From Oscillospiraceae bacterium (lineage in GTDB: Bacteria > Bacillota > Clostridia > Oscillospirales > Acutalibacteraceae): 64,000 nucleotides of DNA. Made by a program: the position numbers and the translations under genes. Positions 8,819 through 17,914 of this stretch are shown piece after piece. Position 1 is the stretch's first letter, and each line of letters begins with the position of its first letter. The notes beneath the pieces are model-generated. The model was not told the DNA's origin, did not search any database, and was given only the letters and a program-made list of their open reading frames with translations. Location: positions 186,001-250,000 of the forward strand of contig SVOS01000001.1 in assembly GCA_015066245.1 (NCBI GenBank), given 5' to 3'.

Positions 8819-8854
8819 ATTTGGTTTCTCCTTTCATAACGTCTTAACTAATAT

Positions 8855-8883
8855 ATTATACCCTTTTCAGTTGGGTTTTTCAA
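8855..8883 (-). promoter_or_regulatory. Promoter of the mreB operon
   Basis: On the minus strand TTGAAA (8883-8878), a 17-bp spacer and TATAAT (8860-8855) sit about 37 bp upstream of the mreB start codon. It is a strong housekeeping-type promoter that separates dut from the shape operon. Confidence 0.85.
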
Positions 8884-9073
8884 CCATTATTTTACCGCTT
8901 GCCGCGGTGGGCATTGCCGCCTTCGGAAAGATTAGGTGTAAATCAAAACTTTCATAAACGGCGGAGTCTAAGTTTAAAGAAAATTTTGCATCAACATATT
9001 ATAAATTCGAAGCATTGCGTCCCGACATATTTGTCAACAGCAAATACATCATTGCGTTTTCATCAGCAAACGC

Positions 9074-9517
9074 TCAGCGGCCGGTGGAGCCAAAGCCGCC
9101 CTCACCGCGTACTGTATCAGAAAGCTCTGTCACTTCCTCAATGTTCATAACCGCCACAGGTGCAATAACCATCTGGGCAATTCTCTCAAAGGGCTCGATG
9201 GTATAGGGCTTGTCAGAAACATTGCAAAGTCCTACGCAAACCTCACCGCGATAATCAGAATCCACCACACCTACACCGTTTGAAAGGCAAATACCGTGCT
9301 TTACACCCAGACCGCTTCTGGCATGGATAAAAGCAGCTAATTCTGCACTTGGAAGCTCTATGGCAATACCTGTGGGTATCATAAGAAGTTTCTGAGGTTC
9401 TAAGGTAACCGCCTCGTCAATACAAGCGTATAAGTCCATACCTGCCGCACCTGAGGTGGCATATTTTGGCACAACTGCGTTTTCTCTTAACTTTTTAATC
9501 TTAAGTGTATTATTCAT
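9074..9517 (-). CDS. dut: Deoxyuridine 5'-triphosphate nucleotidohydrolase (dUTPase)
   Basis: A 147-residue trimeric dUTPase that hydrolyses dUTP to dUMP and keeps uracil out of DNA. All five family motifs are present: ATSGAAGMDLYA (I), RSGLGVKHG (II), GVVDSDYRGEV (III), RIAQMVIAP (IV) and the C-terminal RGEGGFGSTG (V). I chose the ATG at 9517 because GAGG lies 6 bases upstream and the protein then has standard length; an upstream in-frame ATG would add 19 residues without homology. It stands alone between the U32 peptidase gene and the mreB promoter. Confidence 0.96.
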   Translation of the reverse strand: MNNTLKIKKLRENAVVPKYATSGAAGMDLYACIDEAVTLEPQKLLMIPTGIAIELPSAELAAFIHARSGLGVKHGICLSNGVGVVDSDYRGEVCVGLCNVSDKPYTIEPFERIAQMVIAPVAVMNIEEVTELSDTVRGEGGFGSTGR

Positions 9518-9680
9518 TTTTTGCCTCGTTCCTGCAAAATTCAGACGATTCCTGCAAAAGCTAAATTTTGCCAATAATTAATAATTGTCGACAAAAGGGA
9601 TAATATTCCGATGGGGAATTTTACCTTTTCGGTTAAAATTCCGTAAGATAATTCTTACAAAAACATAAACCTTTTGTTAA

Positions 9681-11744
9681 TTATTTCACACCTCTGAGGT
9701 ACAAACCTCGGGTAGTTTTTAAAAAATTATGATGTTTACTTGAAAAACTACGGATGTTTTCCACTTTTTCCACAGAGTTTTCCACAGTAAAGCGGAATGT
9801 GTAAAAGTCCAGACCGCAAAAAATGTCAATTTCGTTACAAAGAGTCAAATAAACGGAATTCAGTATTTCCGTGCACCCTCCGTCGCATTTCAAAATGAAG
9901 TTTTCACCCAGTCTGTCCTGCATTTTGGTGTCGCCCGTGCAAGTTGTGCAATTAGTGGAAGAATTAAGATTAGGACAAGCACGCACAAGCATCAGCGGCA
10001 GATATCCTGCAGCGATTATGCCTCGGGGAATTGTGCCGCCAAGGTCTTTTATCTGATTTTTTGTAAGCTCAAAGCTTAGCTCAGCGGATTTAAGCCCCAT
10101 TTCCTCGTAAAAACACAAACTCTCTGTATTTGTGATGTTAAGTCCGAAACCTCCGTGAACATTAAAGCCCATTTTATTTGCAAGATATACCGCGCCGATA
10201 TTGGATGCCAGCACATTCTCTAAGCCAAAGCTCTTAAGCTCTGAGAGTCTCAGCTTAATCTGATTTTCTCTGCCAAACATTCCTCTGGGAATTTCCGCTC
10301 CAATATTAAAGCCTGCACTCTTAAGCTTTTCAAACTCGCCTATGGGAGCAAAAAGAGGAATAAAATTAATCTTTGATTTTTTAAATTCATAAGGGACATC
10401 GGTATCCGTAAATCTTGCGGTAAACTCTTTGGAAGTAACCGAGGATTTTGTGCCTCTTTCTCTGAAAGTTACAGGGAGCACATCAGAAACTTCTACGTTG
10501 CTTCTCAGCTCGCCAAGTTTTTCAAGTCCCTCTCGCCTTAAAGCGTTGAGAGCTGATACAGCAATGGTGGACTCACCATCCGAAACAAACTCAAGCTCTT
10601 TAAGCTCGTAGGGTGTTCCGCCTGTTTTGCTGAGGGTTCTTAATGCACTTTCTTTGTCAAGAGGTTTTGATATTGCTTTTTCTGCCAAAGCCTCTGACCA
10701 TACCTCAACCCGATTATGTCCGTCGGTTATATTCAGTTTTGCTTTCTTCCCATCTTCAATGGACAAAGCCATAGAAACCTTAGCACATTTTCGCTCGGAT
10801 TTATATGAGTTGCGGATTTTTGCAAAAAGCTTCTCTGTAGCAGTTGTAACATCGTCTTTTCTGCGGTATCCGAAGATGTTTTTGTCGATTTTACCTTTAT
10901 AATAGCCGTCTGTAAAACCTGTGCGAGAGAAAACACTTCTGAGATTTTCAGAAGTTTCTGCAGAGACCTCGCCCTTATCAAGACTTTCTCTGCAGGCGCT
11001 GACTGCTGCCGCAACATACTCGGGACGTTTCATTCTGCCTTCGATTTTTGCACTTTTGACGCCAATCTTCTCAAGCTCTTTAAGATATTCAACAAGGCTT
11101 GAGTCCTTAAGGCTCAAGGCATATCCGTTACCGCCTTTGAGCTTAAAAGGCAGTCGGCAGGGCTGTGCACATCTGCCGCGGTTGCCTGAACGTGAGCCCA
11201 GCATAGCCGAAAAGTAACACTGTCCCGAAACGCTCATACACAAGGCTCCGTGAACAAAAACCTCGAGCTCTATATCAACCGAATCAGCAATCTCCTTAAT
11301 CTCCGACTTCGAGAGCTCTCGGGACAGTACCACCCTTGAAAATCCAAGCTCTTTGAGTGCCTGTGCACCCGAGGGTGTATGCACACTAAGCTGGGTAGAA
11401 GCATGCAAAGGAAGCTTTGGCATGCTTTTTTTAATAAGCATGGCAAGTCCCATATCCTGCACAATTACTGCATCAATACCTGCCTTGTATGCAGAAGCAC
11501 AAACAGAAAGTGCATCCTCAAGCTCAGAGTCAAACACCAACGTGTTTAAAGTCAGATAAACCTTGACCTCTCGTTCTCTGCAGTATCTTACAACCTCTTT
11601 TATTTCATCTGCCGAGAAATTCTCTGCACTTGCACGTGCCGAGAACTCCTTGGCTCCGATGTAAATCGCATCAGCTCCGCTTCTGACAGCAGAGATAACG
11701 CAGTCCATATTTCCGGCAGGCGCCAGAATTTCGGTAAAGCTCAT
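9681..11744 (-). CDS. U32 family peptidase with C-terminal DUF3656-like region (RlhA-like)
   Basis: A 687-residue protein. The N-terminal TIM-barrel U32 domain starts EILAPAGNMDC and includes the cysteine-rich signature HGALCMSVSGQC, then GNRGRCAQPCR. The length and the extra C-terminal half, ending in a cluster of cysteines (residues around 600-640: C-NSSTNCTTC, then CDGGC), match the RlhA/YdcP branch. E. coli RlhA hydroxylates C2501 of 23S rRNA using an iron-sulfur protein. Both a peptidase-like and an RNA-hydroxylase role are possible; I favour the latter by architecture. It starts 3 bp after the zapA stop, so the two genes are coupled, an arrangement common in clostridia. Confidence 0.85.
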   Translation of the reverse strand: MSFTEILAPAGNMDCVISAVRSGADAIYIGAKEFSARASAENFSADEIKEVVRYCREREVKVYLTLNTLVFDSELEDALSVCASAYKAGIDAVIVQDMGLAMLIKKSMPKLPLHASTQLSVHTPSGAQALKELGFSRVVLSRELSKSEIKEIADSVDIELEVFVHGALCMSVSGQCYFSAMLGSRSGNRGRCAQPCRLPFKLKGGNGYALSLKDSSLVEYLKELEKIGVKSAKIEGRMKRPEYVAAAVSACRESLDKGEVSAETSENLRSVFSRTGFTDGYYKGKIDKNIFGYRRKDDVTTATEKLFAKIRNSYKSERKCAKVSMALSIEDGKKAKLNITDGHNRVEVWSEALAEKAISKPLDKESALRTLSKTGGTPYELKELEFVSDGESTIAVSALNALRREGLEKLGELRSNVEVSDVLPVTFRERGTKSSVTSKEFTARFTDTDVPYEFKKSKINFIPLFAPIGEFEKLKSAGFNIGAEIPRGMFGRENQIKLRLSELKSFGLENVLASNIGAVYLANKMGFNVHGGFGLNITNTESLCFYEEMGLKSAELSFELTKNQIKDLGGTIPRGIIAAGYLPLMLVRACPNLNSSTNCTTCTGDTKMQDRLGENFILKCDGGCTEILNSVYLTLCNEIDIFCGLDFYTFRFTVENSVEKVENIRSFSSKHHNFLKTTRGLYLRGVK

Positions 11745-11747
11745 TTA

Positions 11748-12284
11748 TTACTTAATTTCCTTATCAAAAATGCTGAACTGATGATAGTTCTCAAGCCCTT
11801 TTGCCTGAGCTTTTGTGTCCTTTGTATTTGAGAAACTCTGCACTCCGTAACGCTGAGACTGAGGACTTGCATAGGGAACCGAATGATTTGTGTTCTTGTT
11901 TGTCTGCTTTTTGTCCTCTGCCTTAACAGGCTTAACGGGAGCTGACTTTTGCTCCTTGAGAGTTTTGATTTCTTCGCGTAGTTTCTGGATTTCGTTCTTG
12001 AGATTTGCATTTTCGCTTCTCAGTCTCTCTCCGTCTGCAAGGTAGTCCTTGACCTGGTCTCTGAGGATATCTACTCGGGAACTGAGCTTACGCATATCAT
12101 CACAATAGTCAAGAGCAGCAAGAATCGCACAGGTATCTCTGTTGAATCTGGGGTTATCGTTCTGGATTCCCTTGATTCTCAAATCCACTTGCTCACCTGT
12201 TGAGATAACATACTCCTCGGTGTCTTTTGTACGCAGAGAAAATCTCTGTCCTGCAACATAGATAATGACATTTTTGCTATCCAT
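11748..12284 (-). CDS. zapA: Cell division protein ZapA
   Basis: A 178-residue protein whose first 95 residues form the ZapA domain (VIIYVAGQRFSLRTKDTEEY, then the FNRDTCAILAALDYCDDM helix), followed by a long coiled coil (about 95-125) and a polar, disordered tail. ZapA bundles FtsZ filaments and stabilises the Z-ring. The tail is longer than in B. subtilis ZapA (about 85 residues). GGAG lies near the start codon. It is co-transcribed with the U32 peptidase gene. Confidence 0.9.
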   Translation of the reverse strand: MDSKNVIIYVAGQRFSLRTKDTEEYVISTGEQVDLRIKGIQNDNPRFNRDTCAILAALDYCDDMRKLSSRVDILRDQVKDYLADGERLRSENANLKNEIQKLREEIKTLKEQKSAPVKPVKAEDKKQTNKNTNHSVPYASPQSQRYGVQSFSNTKDTKAQAKGLENYHQFSIFDKEIK

Positions 12285-12482
12285 CTTACATTCAACTCCT
12301 ATGCTTAATTTTTATCCATGATAATTATAATACAAAATTTCCTCTACGCATAGAAAAATATATAAATTGTAACCTTTATGTACGCAATGTAGTTTTTTAA
12401 GGGGCTTAAGACTCCTTTTTTAGGATAAAACTCAGCGGTTTTGCACAAATTACAGATATATCAAACAAAAGGAGCAGCAAAA

Positions 12483-12917
12483 ATGAAACTTTGCCGCAAA
12501 AGTTTTCTGATTTTTGTTATTTGGGATTTTCTTATTTTTTTCATTGCTTATATAGTGTTAATGCTCTCTCTTAAGACCTTTACCGATTATTCTTTGGTGT
12601 TTTCGGCAGTGATTTCTGCCTCTTTGTTTCTGGTGCTTTTTTGTTTTTCTCTCATACTTTATCTTACTTTCACCGCTACACTGAATAAAGATATTCTTAA
12701 AATAAGCAAAGGCTTTCTTTTTCGGCGTCAAAAGAGACTGCGTCTTTCCTCTGCAATATCCCTACGAACTTTTACTACTCCGCTGATGCGGCTTTTTTCC
12801 CTTAGTGTCTGTGTAATAGTGTTTGAGGGCAGTATTTGTATTCTGCCCCCTGTTTCGGCAGATTTTTCATCCCTTATACTTAATAATATAGAGAAAGTGC
12901 AAAATGAAAAAATTTAA
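12483..12917 (+). CDS. Membrane protein with one bacterial PH domain (YdbS-like)
   Basis: A 144-residue protein with two N-terminal transmembrane helices (about 7-30 and 38-62), then a bPH2/DUF304-like beta domain (LKISKGFLFRRQKRLRLSSA). The start at 12483 is set by AAAGGAG 9 bases upstream. It overlaps the next gene by 14 bp. The size and order match the Bacillus YdbS-YdbT pair, whose PH-like domains are of unknown function, although YdbST has been linked to resistance to some bacteriocins. Assignment rests on architecture and pairing. Confidence 0.65.
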   Translation: MKLCRKSFLIFVIWDFLIFFIAYIVLMLSLKTFTDYSLVFSAVISASLFLVLFCFSLILYLTFTATLNKDILKISKGFLFRRQKRLRLSSAISLRTFTTPLMRLFSLSVCVIVFEGSICILPPVSADFSSLILNNIEKVQNEKI

Positions 12918-14277
12918 ATTTTCAAAAGCATATATATGGGTATTCTTGTACCGATTTGCCTTTCTGCTTTTTGTGCCGTTCTTTCAGCTTTTGCTCTTTG
13001 GCGATGTCGGAGCAGATATACTTTTTACCCTTTATTCTGCTGACCTTTTACTTGGGGGTGTCATAATCGTTGTGGCAGTTCTGAGATGCTCAAAGGCAGG
13101 GCTTGAAATTTCAGACAGAAAATTAGTTCTCAGACAAGGCATAATTTTAAAAACCTGCGACATTTATCTGAAGTCATCAAAGAAAAACCGCACCCTTACG
13201 CGTCCTCTTGCTCTTAGATTTTTACGGGCTGGTGCCCTGCGTTTTTCATCTGCTCTTCCATCTGCCTGCGGGTATCTGAAAAAGCAGGATGCGTATTATT
13301 TTTTTGAAAAATCTCCGGATAAAAGCAATACCGTTTCATATAAATCGGGTATTTTCAAAAACCTGCTGATGTCGGCAGTATTCTCAAACGTGCTGACGGG
13401 ACTTCTGGCAGCTTCTCCCGTTATACGACGGGCGGCTGCCGTTATGGGTGCAAGGCAGAGTGCACTGATTCTCAGCGGTGCAAATCCGGAGTATCTGCCC
13501 TTTATCCGCGACCTGCCCCCGGTGTTGTCCAAAATTTCTTCTGTTCTGTTTCTCTGTTGGGTAATCGGGTTTTTTACAGAATTTTTCAGAGAGTATCAAC
13601 TGAAACTAACAGTATCAGACCACAAAATCAGGGTAAGCAAAGGGCTTGTGACAAAGTATGTCGCCGAATTTGACAAAAGTCAGATAAAAACCTTTGAATG
13701 CCGCCAGAGTCTTATGCTTTTTTTACTGGGGCTTCAGAGTGCCAGGATTGCGGTCAACCTTAAACCAAGCTCAAAAATCCATATTCTCTCTGCCGTTAAA
13801 TCTACAAAGGCAGATGAGGTGAGAAGCTTATTTTTTGCCACAAGCAAAAGCTCCCAGAGCGTACTTTATCCCAAACGCACTGCCATAGGAAGCTATGTGC
13901 TTTTGCCCTTTGTATTCATCTGCGGTGTTACTCTTTCAAGCTTATTCATCCAAAATCCGATAGTGATCATCCTCTTATATGTAGTAGTTCTCATCACGGT
14001 AATTTGGTATTTTTTCAGAATTTTCGCTTTCTTGCGCAGCTTTCTCTGCGTAAGGGGCAATCTGTGGGAAATCAGTTATCTGAGCCGCCTTAACTTCGTA
14101 AGAACAACCTTTTTCGCTGAGAGCATCACTCAAATCACCTTTACGCAAAACGTCATAAGCCGTATGGACGGCAGATGCAACCTGACAATTTACCTGTCTC
14201 ACAACAAAAAACTGAAAGCAAAAATCAAACATCTTAATTTCAGAGAAGTCCAAAATCTCTTATCAAATCTGCCATAA
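12904..14277 (+). CDS. Membrane protein with repeated bacterial PH domains (YdbT-like)
   Basis: A 457-residue protein with paired transmembrane helices alternating with three bPH2-like modules. The clearest starts at about residue 235 (KLTVSDHKIRVSKGLVTKYV, then DKSQIKTFECRQ). The first module is near 57-110 and the third near 375-450. This is the large partner of the preceding gene, as in YdbT of Bacillus. Its ATG lies inside the upstream gene, so translation is probably coupled. The function is unknown; envelope stress or lipid sensing has been proposed for relatives. Confidence 0.65.
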   Translation: MKKFKFSKAYIWVFLYRFAFLLFVPFFQLLLFGDVGADILFTLYSADLLLGGVIIVVAVLRCSKAGLEISDRKLVLRQGIILKTCDIYLKSSKKNRTLTRPLALRFLRAGALRFSSALPSACGYLKKQDAYYFFEKSPDKSNTVSYKSGIFKNLLMSAVFSNVLTGLLAASPVIRRAAAVMGARQSALILSGANPEYLPFIRDLPPVLSKISSVLFLCWVIGFFTEFFREYQLKLTVSDHKIRVSKGLVTKYVAEFDKSQIKTFECRQSLMLFLLGLQSARIAVNLKPSSKIHILSAVKSTKADEVRSLFFATSKSSQSVLYPKRTAIGSYVLLPFVFICGVTLSSLFIQNPIVIILLYVVVLITVIWYFFRIFAFLRSFLCVRGNLWEISYLSRLNFVRTTFFAESITQITFTQNVISRMDGRCNLTIYLSHNKKLKAKIKHLNFREVQNLLSNLP

Positions 14278-14323
14278 TTTTTATTGAATTTTTGCCGTTT
14301 TTTGACTTATTCTCCAAAACTTA

Positions 14324-14352
14324 TTGAAAATAAGACCATTCTATAATATAAT
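14324..14352 (+). promoter_or_regulatory. Promoter of glycogen phosphorylase gene
   Basis: TTGAAA (14324-14329), a 17-bp spacer and TATAAT (14347-14352) lie 49 bp upstream of the start codon. A second overlapping TATAAT at 14342 would give a 12-bp spacer and is less likely. Confidence 0.75.
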
Positions 14353-14400
14353 TACGGATATATTTGCGATAATAGCAAAAATTTTCACTTGGGAGTATTT

Positions 14401-16794
14401 ATGAAAAAACCAAATATCAACGAAACTATCGAAAAAATCACCAAAACCCTCGAAAGCGTATTTCACGTTACACCCGAGGAGGCTACCAACGAGCATTACT
14501 ACAAGGCGGTTGCGCTTCTTTGTCGCGAGCTTATGAGCCAGGATTACACCGATTTTAAGGCTCAGGTAAGCAAAGAAGGCAAAAAAACCGTATATTATCT
14601 TTGTATGGAATTTCTTATGGGCCGCTCCCTCAAGAATAACCTCTGCAATATGGGTATGGAAAAAACCATCTCCTCGGCATTGCTCAACTTCGGAATTTCT
14701 CTTGAGAAGGTTTATGATATGGAGCCCGACGCAGGTCTGGGCAACGGCGGTCTGGGAAGACTTGCGGCTTGTTTTTTAGACGGACTTGCATCTCAGGGAT
14801 ATCCTGCTATGGGCTATTCTCTCAGATACGAATACGGCATCTTCAATCAGAAGCTGGTTGACGGCTGGCAGACAGAGCTGCCCGATTTCTGGCTTCCCGG
14901 CGGCAGCGTGTGGCTTCATGCTCACCCCGAAAAGGCTGTAGAAATCAGCTTCAACGGCAATATGATTGAGGATTGGATAGACGGCAACCATAAGGTTGAG
15001 ATTGTAAACGACACCAAGGTTCTGGCGGTACCCTACGATATGCTGGTGGCAGGCAATGACGGCAAGGGTGTGTCAAGACTTCGTCTCTGGGCGGCTGAGT
15101 CGAAGGATTTTGACATGCAGCTTTTCAATGATGGCGAATATCTGCGTGCCTGTGAGCAAAAGGCTATGGCAGAAAGCATCACCAAGGTGCTTTATCCCGG
15201 AGATAACCACACCGAAGGCAAGTCCTTAAGACTTAATCAGCAGTATTTCCTTGTATCTGCCACAATTCAGGACATTATCAACAGGCACTTAAGAGTATAT
15301 AAAACCCTTGACAATCTTCCCGACAAGGTGGCAATTCACATGAATGACACCCATCCCGTACTTGCAGTGCCCGAGCTTATGCGAATTCTCCTTGACGAGT
15401 GCGGCTACCGCTGGGATGATGCATGGAATATTGTAAGCAAAACCATTGCCTACACCAACCACACAGTTATGAAAGAGGCTCTGGAGTGCTGGAGCGAAGA
15501 AATGTTTAAGACAAAGCTGCCCAGAATCTATCAGATTGTGTGCGAGATTAACCGCAGATACTGCGATGACCTTGTGAGAAAGGGTGTTCCCTTTGACAAG
15601 GTTAACCGTATGTCTATAATCTATGACGGATATGTAAGAATGGCTAATCTTGCTGTTATGGCAAGCTACAAGGTAAACGGTGTTTCGGCTTTACACTCTG
15701 ATATCCTCAAGGACACTGTTTTTGCCGACTTCTATCAGGACACACCCTGGAAGTTTACAAACGTAACCAACGGTATCGCCCACAGACGCTGGCTTTGCCA
15801 GTCAAACCCCGGACTCTCATCACTTATTGCCGAGAGAATCGGTGACGGCTTTATCTCTGATGCTTCAAAGCTCAAGGAGCTTGAAAAGTTTATGAATGAC
15901 CGCTCAACATTGGATGCACTTGCCGATATCAAGCGTCAGAACAAAATGAAAATGAGCGAGCTTATCCGCAAAACTTCAGGTGTTATGGTTGACCCCGACT
16001 CTATTTTTGATGTTCAGGTCAAGAGACTTCACGAATACAAGCGTCAGCTTATGAATGCACTGCACATTCTGGCAACTTACCTCTATCTTTGCGACAACCC
16101 CTCAGCAGATTTTGCACCCAGGACTTATATTTTCGGTGCAAAGGCGGCTCCCGGCTACTACTTTGCAAAGCAGATTATTCAGTTTATCTGCAAGCTGGCA
16201 AATATCATCAACAACGACAACCGCGTCTTCGGCAAGCTCAAGGTAGTTTATCTTGAGAATTACCGCGTAACCGTTGCAGAGCAGCTTATTCCCTCTGCTG
16301 AAGTAAGCGAACAGATTTCTCTTGCAGGTACCGAGGCATCAGGCACAAGCAACATGAAGTTTATGATTAACGGTGCAATTACCTTGGGTACTTTAGACGG
16401 TGCCAATGTTGAGATTTTCGATGCAGTAGGCAGAGAAAACATGGTGCTTTTCGGTATGTCCACACCCGAGGTTAATGAGCTCAAGGCAAGGGGTTACAAC
16501 CCTCGTTACTACTATGAGTCTGACCCTGTTATCAGACGTGCGGTTGACTGGCTCTTAAACTCAGAGTTCAGAGCAATAGGCGAAAACCTCATCAACTCTG
16601 ACCCCTATATGGTTCTCGGAGATTTCGCATCCTACGCACAGGCTCAGGACGAAAGCTCAGAGCTTTACAAAAACCGTACACTCTGGAACCAGATGTCCCT
16701 CAAGAATATTGCAAATGCAGGCATTTTTGCCGCTGACCGCTCTATCAACGACTACGCCAAAGACATCTGGAATCTTACAAACCTCGAAAGATAA
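14401..16794 (+). CDS. glgP: Glycogen/starch (alpha-glucan) phosphorylase
   Basis: A 797-residue PLP enzyme that releases glucose-1-phosphate from alpha-1,4-glucans in the cytoplasm. The PLP-lysine signature EASGTSNMKFMINGA is intact near residue 645, and the N-terminal LGNGGLGRLAACF motif is present. Length is normal. I chose the ATG at 14401, with GGGAG 6 bases before it; an in-frame TTG 12 bp upstream is less likely. It is a single-gene unit with its own promoter and terminator. Together with the extracellular starch-module proteins in the window it fits an alpha-glucan-using organism. Confidence 0.97.
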   Translation: MKKPNINETIEKITKTLESVFHVTPEEATNEHYYKAVALLCRELMSQDYTDFKAQVSKEGKKTVYYLCMEFLMGRSLKNNLCNMGMEKTISSALLNFGISLEKVYDMEPDAGLGNGGLGRLAACFLDGLASQGYPAMGYSLRYEYGIFNQKLVDGWQTELPDFWLPGGSVWLHAHPEKAVEISFNGNMIEDWIDGNHKVEIVNDTKVLAVPYDMLVAGNDGKGVSRLRLWAAESKDFDMQLFNDGEYLRACEQKAMAESITKVLYPGDNHTEGKSLRLNQQYFLVSATIQDIINRHLRVYKTLDNLPDKVAIHMNDTHPVLAVPELMRILLDECGYRWDDAWNIVSKTIAYTNHTVMKEALECWSEEMFKTKLPRIYQIVCEINRRYCDDLVRKGVPFDKVNRMSIIYDGYVRMANLAVMASYKVNGVSALHSDILKDTVFADFYQDTPWKFTNVTNGIAHRRWLCQSNPGLSSLIAERIGDGFISDASKLKELEKFMNDRSTLDALADIKRQNKMKMSELIRKTSGVMVDPDSIFDVQVKRLHEYKRQLMNALHILATYLYLCDNPSADFAPRTYIFGAKAAPGYYFAKQIIQFICKLANIINNDNRVFGKLKVVYLENYRVTVAEQLIPSAEVSEQISLAGTEASGTSNMKFMINGAITLGTLDGANVEIFDAVGRENMVLFGMSTPEVNELKARGYNPRYYYESDPVIRRAVDWLLNSEFRAIGENLINSDPYMVLGDFASYAQAQDESSELYKNRTLWNQMSLKNIANAGIFAADRSINDYAKDIWNLTNLER

Positions 16795-16798
16795 ACTC

Positions 16799-16832
16799 AG
16801 CACCCTATGACCAAAATCATAGGGTGCTTTTA
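16799..16832 (+). terminator. Terminator of glgP
   Basis: AGCACCCTATGA (16799-16810) and its exact complement (16817-16828) form a 12-bp stem with a 6-nt loop, followed by TTTTATAT. Confidence 0.9.
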
Positions 16833-16892
16833 TATGCAAAAATTTAATTTTGACCGAAAATTCATCAAAAATTGCACTTATCTCACTATTCG

Positions 16893-16920
16893 TTGACTTT
16901 ACTATGATTTCTATTAGAAT
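16893..16920 (+). promoter_or_regulatory. Promoter of the secreted-protein gene at 16950
   Basis: TTGACT (16893-16898), a 16-bp spacer and TAGAAT (16915-16920) lie 29 bp upstream of the start codon. Confidence 0.5.
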
Positions 16921-16949
16921 GGACATAACGAACAGTAAGGGGTGTGAGC

Positions 16950-17381
16950 ATGAAAAAGCCGTTTTACAAAAAGCTATGGTTTTACCTTGCAAGCGGTCTG
17001 ACAACTCTCAGCATTATCTCTATATTCGCCGTAGGTTTGTCGGCCCTTCATAGTTCATCCCGTATTCCCGCAAAGGAAATTACCTTCCCCACTGAAAGCA
17101 CTCTCATCGAAACTCAGACTTTCACTGCTCCTTCTGACGATACCCCCATATTAACAGAAGAAACCATAGATTCCAGAAGTGTTTTGACAACATCAGCAAC
17201 AACTGCTGACACCACAGAGCTTGAGAAAAATTATATCCTTAATAACAACACAAAGAAATTTCATCTGCCGTCCTGTGCCAGTGCCGCGAAAATCAAAGAC
17301 ACAAACCGCGAAGATTTCTTCGGCACAAAAAGTCACCTTGAGGCAGAGGGCTACTCCCCCTGCGGCCACTGTAAGCCCTGA
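16950..17381 (+). CDS. Putative secreted protein with C-terminal HxxxC...CxxC metal-binding-like module
   Basis: A 143-residue protein. Residues 8-32 form a hydrophobic signal/anchor segment, residues 35-95 a Thr/Ser/Glu-rich linker, and the C-terminus a compact module: NTKKFHLPSCAS, then a KxTNREDFFGTK stretch and GYSPCGHCKP. The same module occurs at the end of many clostridial secreted proteins and resembles the Ada-type zinc-binding fold; His and three Cys could bind zinc. The ATG at 16950 has AAGGGG at good distance; a GTG at 16944 is the alternative. Function unknown. Confidence 0.7.
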   Translation: MKKPFYKKLWFYLASGLTTLSIISIFAVGLSALHSSSRIPAKEITFPTESTLIETQTFTAPSDDTPILTEETIDSRSVLTTSATTADTTELEKNYILNNNTKKFHLPSCASAAKIKDTNREDFFGTKSHLEAEGYSPCGHCKP

Positions 17382-17447
17382 AATACCGAAAAATTCTCTT
17401 ACACAAACCACAAAAATTACATAAGATTTTCTGTCACATATAAATTC

Positions 17448-17475
17448 AGCTCCCGATTAATATCGGGAGCTTTTC
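17448..17475 (+). terminator. Terminator after the secreted-protein gene
   Basis: AGCTCCCGAT (17448-17457) pairs with ATCGGGAGCT (17462-17471) and is followed by TTTCTTATA. Confidence 0.85.
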
Positions 17476-17553
17476 TTATAAAATGTAACATTCAGATACA
17501 AGTTGTAGTTAATATCATCAAATTTTCTTGCTTGTTTTTGTCTACTATATTAA

Positions 17554-17582
17554 TTGCGGGTGGTCGGTAATTGTGATAAAAT
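17554..17582 (+). promoter_or_regulatory. Promoter of the small lipoprotein gene at 17614
   Basis: TTGCGG (17554-17559), a 17-bp spacer and TAAAAT (17577-17582) lie 31 bp before the start codon. The -35 element is a weak match. Confidence 0.5.
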
Positions 17583-17613
17583 AATATGTACCAAAGTAAA
17601 GGGGAGAATTAAA

Positions 17614-17847
17614 ATGAAAAAACTTATTGCATTATTACTTATGGGTATCCTGGCAGTTTCGCTTTGTGCTTGTGCGTCCGACAGCGGCAAAAAAAAGAAC
17701 AGCTATGACGATGAAATCAAGAAGTTAGAGGACTCTATCGGTCAGCTTGAGGATGCTTATGACAAAGCCAAAGAAAACGCTGACAACTTCAGAAGCGATG
17801 TAGACGATTACTACAACGCACTTAACGAGCTTGAGAAATACAACTGA
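17614..17847 (+). CDS. Small lipoprotein, coiled-coil
   Basis: A 77-residue protein. Its signal peptide (MKKLIALLLMGILAVSLCAC) ends in a lipobox-like cysteine. The mature part is highly charged and helical (DDEIKKLEDSIGQLEDAYDK), a likely coiled coil. I set the start at 17614 using GGGGAG 8 bases upstream. The signal peptide is almost identical to that of the lipoprotein at 18371, which points to a local duplication with diverged mature domains. No function is recognisable. Confidence 0.75.
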   Translation: MKKLIALLLMGILAVSLCACASDSGKKKNSYDDEIKKLEDSIGQLEDAYDKAKENADNFRSDVDDYYNALNELEKYN

Positions 17848-17914
17848 TTTCTGAGCAATCCCAAAACGGTTAGTACATACATTAAATAATTAATTTAAAA
17901 GCGGAGGAATAGTC

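Noticed and set aside
8884..9073. Possible small gene or terminator between dut and mreB
   Set aside because: Only a weak ACCGC/GCGGT hairpin without a T tract and no frame with a Shine-Dalgarno sequence.
9575..9680. Hairpin GGAATTTTA/TAAAATTCC before dut as a regulatory element
   Set aside because: The stem is AT-rich and bulged, with no T tract and no link to a known element.
16838..16892. Small RNA downstream of glgP
   Set aside because: Nothing beyond AT-rich sequence and the next promoter is visible.
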